DNA of 64,000 bases from positions 1 through 64,000 of the forward strand of contig NZ_CP111039.1 in assembly GCF_026248685.1 (NCBI RefSeq), read 5' to 3'. Below, piece by piece: positions 63,830 through 64,000 of this stretch. Source of the stretch: Haladaptatus caseinilyticus (lineage in GTDB: Archaea > Halobacteriota > Halobacteria > Halobacteriales > Haladaptataceae). Below the pieces are notes generated by a model. That model was not told the DNA's origin. It saw only the letters and a program-made list of their open reading frames with translations, and did no database searches. Position numbers and translations under genes: made by a program. How positions within the stretch are numbered: the stretch's first letter is position 1; each line of letters starts with the position of its first letter.

Positions 63830-64000
63830 TACGATTCGATAGCAGAGATAGGTAGCAGAGTGAGAATCCTTGGCAAAAGCTCCACAACAATCTCTCAAAG
63901 GATAAAGTGACTTGCTGAGATGGGGCTGCTCGAAAAATCCGCCTCAAAACGCGGATATTACCAAATCACGGAAAACGGGGATTCGCTATCTCCACGGTGA
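63830..64000 (+). pseudogene. Winged-helix gene fragment with in-frame stop
   Basis: The frame reads SSTTISQRIK, a TGA stop, then LAEMGLLEKSASKRGYYQIT. Read through the stop it is a typical winged helix with recognition helix and wing. CGA to TGA would explain the stop. The upstream part of the frame (63617 on) does not look like this family. The gene ends at the window edge. Confidence 0.5.

Noticed and set aside
1-64000. tRNA, rRNA and CRISPR
   Set aside because: No tRNA-like T-loop with matching stem, rRNA core or regularly spaced long repeat was seen. The 50-base arrays at 52-54 kb have only 9-10 base motifs and are not CRISPR.

Overview
The window is haloarchaeal DNA. The proteins are acidic. 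Many open with a twin-arginine signal followed by a lipobox. Transcription and replication genes are archaeal (TFB, Orc1/Cdc6), and there is a halocyanin and a geranylgeranylglyceryl phosphate synthase-like enzyme. Several genes have a TATA box 25-30 bases before the start codon, which suggests leaderless transcripts. The parA / partner / orc1 set with origin-like repeats at the left edge marks it as part of a plasmid or megaplasmid of a halophile with only moderate GC. No tRNA, rRNA or CRISPR array was recognised.

Layout. 0-3.1 kb: partition and replication (parA, a partner gene carrying 9-base iterons inside its coding sequence, orc1, origin-like repeats). 3.2-6.2 kb: glyoxalase-fold protein, methyltransferase and a large winged-helix regulator. 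6.3-9.5 kb: a cluster of perfect 20-24 base palindromes, an unrecognised 531-residue protein with a helix-turn-helix, and a ribbon-helix-helix/coiled-coil protein. 10-19 kb: a run of small membrane proteins and Tat lipoproteins of unknown function. 19-31 kb: decayed and live cargo (truncated amidase, MFS pump fused out of frame to a DUF655 remnant, CopD-like protein, halocyanin, epimerase, two secreted ferritin-like proteins, damaged UbiA). 31-41 kb: DUF547, spondin and DM13 proteins, TFB, AbrB/VapC, lipid synthase, two acetyltransferases, a beta-helix lipoprotein.

41.5-52.1 kb is a compact type IV secretion/conjugation-like operon: polytopic membrane proteins, a VirB3-like protein, a VirB4/TraC-like ATPase and a VirD4/HerA-like coupling ATPase. 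Translationally coupled starts link much of it. A divergent winged-helix regulator with a 16-base inverted-repeat operator stands at its head and a second winged-helix gene at its end.

52.2-54.5 kb is essentially non-coding apart from one small membrane gene. It carries two opposed arrays of the 9-base near-palindrome GGACAGTCC / GGACTGTCC and a second motif TGGGGTGCCA, spaced mostly about 50 bases apart. This is the strongest candidate here for an undescribed element.

54.5-64 kb is AT-richer and looks like an accessory or defence island: a 158-residue protein, a membrane protein, a HEPN-motif protein, a 959-residue repeat protein ending in a HEPN-like motif, duplicated SWIM zinc-finger genes paired with decayed SprT-like protease genes, a UspA protein, an IS remnant and a broken winged-helix gene at the right edge.
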